Source of the DNA: Lachnospiraceae bacterium
Lineage (GTDB): Bacteria; Bacillota; Clostridia; Lachnospirales; Lachnospiraceae
Assembly (NCBI GenBank): GCA_016301965.1
Contig: JAEDOO010000122.1
Span: 1-5,270, forward strand
DNA: 5,270 bases
Reading direction: 5' to 3'
Shown here: positions 4,957 through 5,270 of the stretch, one piece after another
Numbering within the stretch: the first letter of the stretch is position 1
Layout of the letters: every line of letters starts with the position of its first letter
Notes under the pieces: model-generated
Database searches by the model: none
What the model was told of the DNA's origin: nothing
Seen by the model: only the letters and a program-made list of their open reading frames with translations
Program-made: the position numbers and the translations under genes

Positions 4957-4990
4957 ACACAGCTGCCATACACTTGCTGTATGGCGGTGT
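4957..4990. other. Inverted repeat in the shell-gene / MATE spacer
   Basis: GCCATACA (4965-4972) and TGTATGGC (4978-4985) form a perfect eight-pair stem around CTTGC. ACAC (4957-4960) and GTGT (4987-4990) extend it across an asymmetric internal loop. It lies about 90 bases after the right-hand MATE stop codon on the minus strand and upstream of the candidate shell-gene promoter. No T-run follows on either side, so it is a poor terminator. Confidence 0.45.
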
Positions 4991-5075
4991 AAGAAAGTGA
5001 TTCATGTGTTCGGCGTCAATATATCAGAGACTTAGTTTTCGCCATAGCCGGTAAATTCTGTGACGGATTGATCTC

Positions 5076-5270
5076 CTAATCGACATTATTTTTATCAAAA
5101 AGCCCGTCTCTGGTAATATTCTGGGCCCATTTTCCACTTTTATAACGCCGGATCACCCATGGCCATTTTACAAATTCATCTGTACAGAGCAGGAAATACA
5201 CCCACATCACCGGCAGTTTAAAGACAAAAGCCGCCAGAAATCCCAGGGGCACTGCATAGCACCACATATC
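5076..5270 (-). CDS. MATE-family transporter, C-terminal end (enters from right edge)
   Basis: Only the last 64 codons are present, ending in TAG; the frame remains open to the window edge. The segment DMWCYAVPLGFLAAFVFKLP, the following hydrophobic stretch VMWVYFLLCTDEFVKWPWVI, and the cytoplasmic tail RRYKSGKWAQNITRDGLF are the usual last two helices and tail of MATE efflux proteins of clostridia. The tail is unlike that of the complete MATE gene at 2448-3800, so the two are not recent duplicates. The internal ATG at 5267 is not the true start, because the coding sense continues upstream (Asp before Met). Substrate is unknown. Confidence 0.75.
   Translation of the reverse strand, partial: DMWCYAVPLGFLAAFVFKLPVMWVYFLLCTDEFVKWPWVIRRYKSGKWAQNITRDGLFDKNNVD

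Larger units (their letters stand above)
4694..5075. other. Spacer between the shell-protein gene and the second MATE gene
   Basis: This 382-base spacer lies between two leftward genes. It holds an inverted repeat (4957-4990), a candidate promoter (4875-4903), a leader hairpin (4801-4832), a doubtful small ORF (4700-4792) and the shell-gene ribosome binding site. I see no tRNA, no cobalamin riboswitch sequence, and no clear U-tailed terminator for the MATE gene. Confidence 0.7.

Overview
The window looks like chromosomal DNA from a gut-type anaerobic Firmicute, most likely a Lachnospiraceae/Clostridium-cluster XIVa organism. The reasons are the close match, from memory, of the first gene to clostridial pyruvate phosphate dikinase, the use of a PPi-type phosphofructokinase, clear AGGAGG-like ribosome binding sites, moderate GC in genes with AT-rich spacers, and a PduB-type microcompartment shell protein. 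The genus cannot be fixed from the sequence alone.

Layout, left to right: (1) 1-692, minus, the first 230 codons of ppdK (pyruvate, phosphate dikinase), which runs off the left edge; its promoter (about 779-806) and a foldable 5' leader (716-768) are visible. (2) 693-1018, an AT-rich spacer holding that promoter and a degenerate ~42-bp tandem repeat whose A-runs and T-runs form three evenly spaced hairpins; the last is the probable pfp terminator. (3) 1019-2251, minus, a complete 410-aa phosphofructokinase of the pyrophosphate-dependent type. (4) 2252-2447, a divergent control region with a perfect TATAAT for pfp, a 9-2-9 palindrome, and a good sigma-A promoter for the rightward gene. (5) 2448-3800, plus, a complete 450-aa MATE-family efflux transporter. 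(6) 3801-3973, a convergent spacer with a strong two-way terminator hairpin. (7) 3974-4693, minus, a 239-aa PduB-type tandem-BMC shell protein without the N-terminal extension of full-length PduB. (8) 4694-5075, a 382-bp spacer with a candidate promoter, two clear hairpins and a possible 30-codon leader ORF. (9) 5076-5270, minus, the C-terminal end of a second MATE-family transporter, entering from the right edge.

How the genes work together: ppdK and pfp are a coherent metabolic pair. PPi-PFK spends pyrophosphate in place of ATP at fructose-6-phosphate, and PPDK interconverts PEP, AMP and PPi with pyruvate, ATP and Pi, so both enzymes couple glycolytic flux to pyrophosphate. They lie in the same orientation with separate promoters, and a near-identical sequence (core CACGARAAATTTCC) sits upstream of both, which may be a shared control site. 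The two MATE genes and the lone shell-protein gene have no obvious link to that pair. The shell gene is striking because no microcompartment enzyme or other shell gene is visible beside it.

I see no CRISPR array, tRNA, rRNA, insertion sequence, phage gene or defence system. The best leads are the shared upstream motif, the phased repeat/hairpin array, the isolated short PduB-like gene with its long leader, and the palindrome in the pfp leader.
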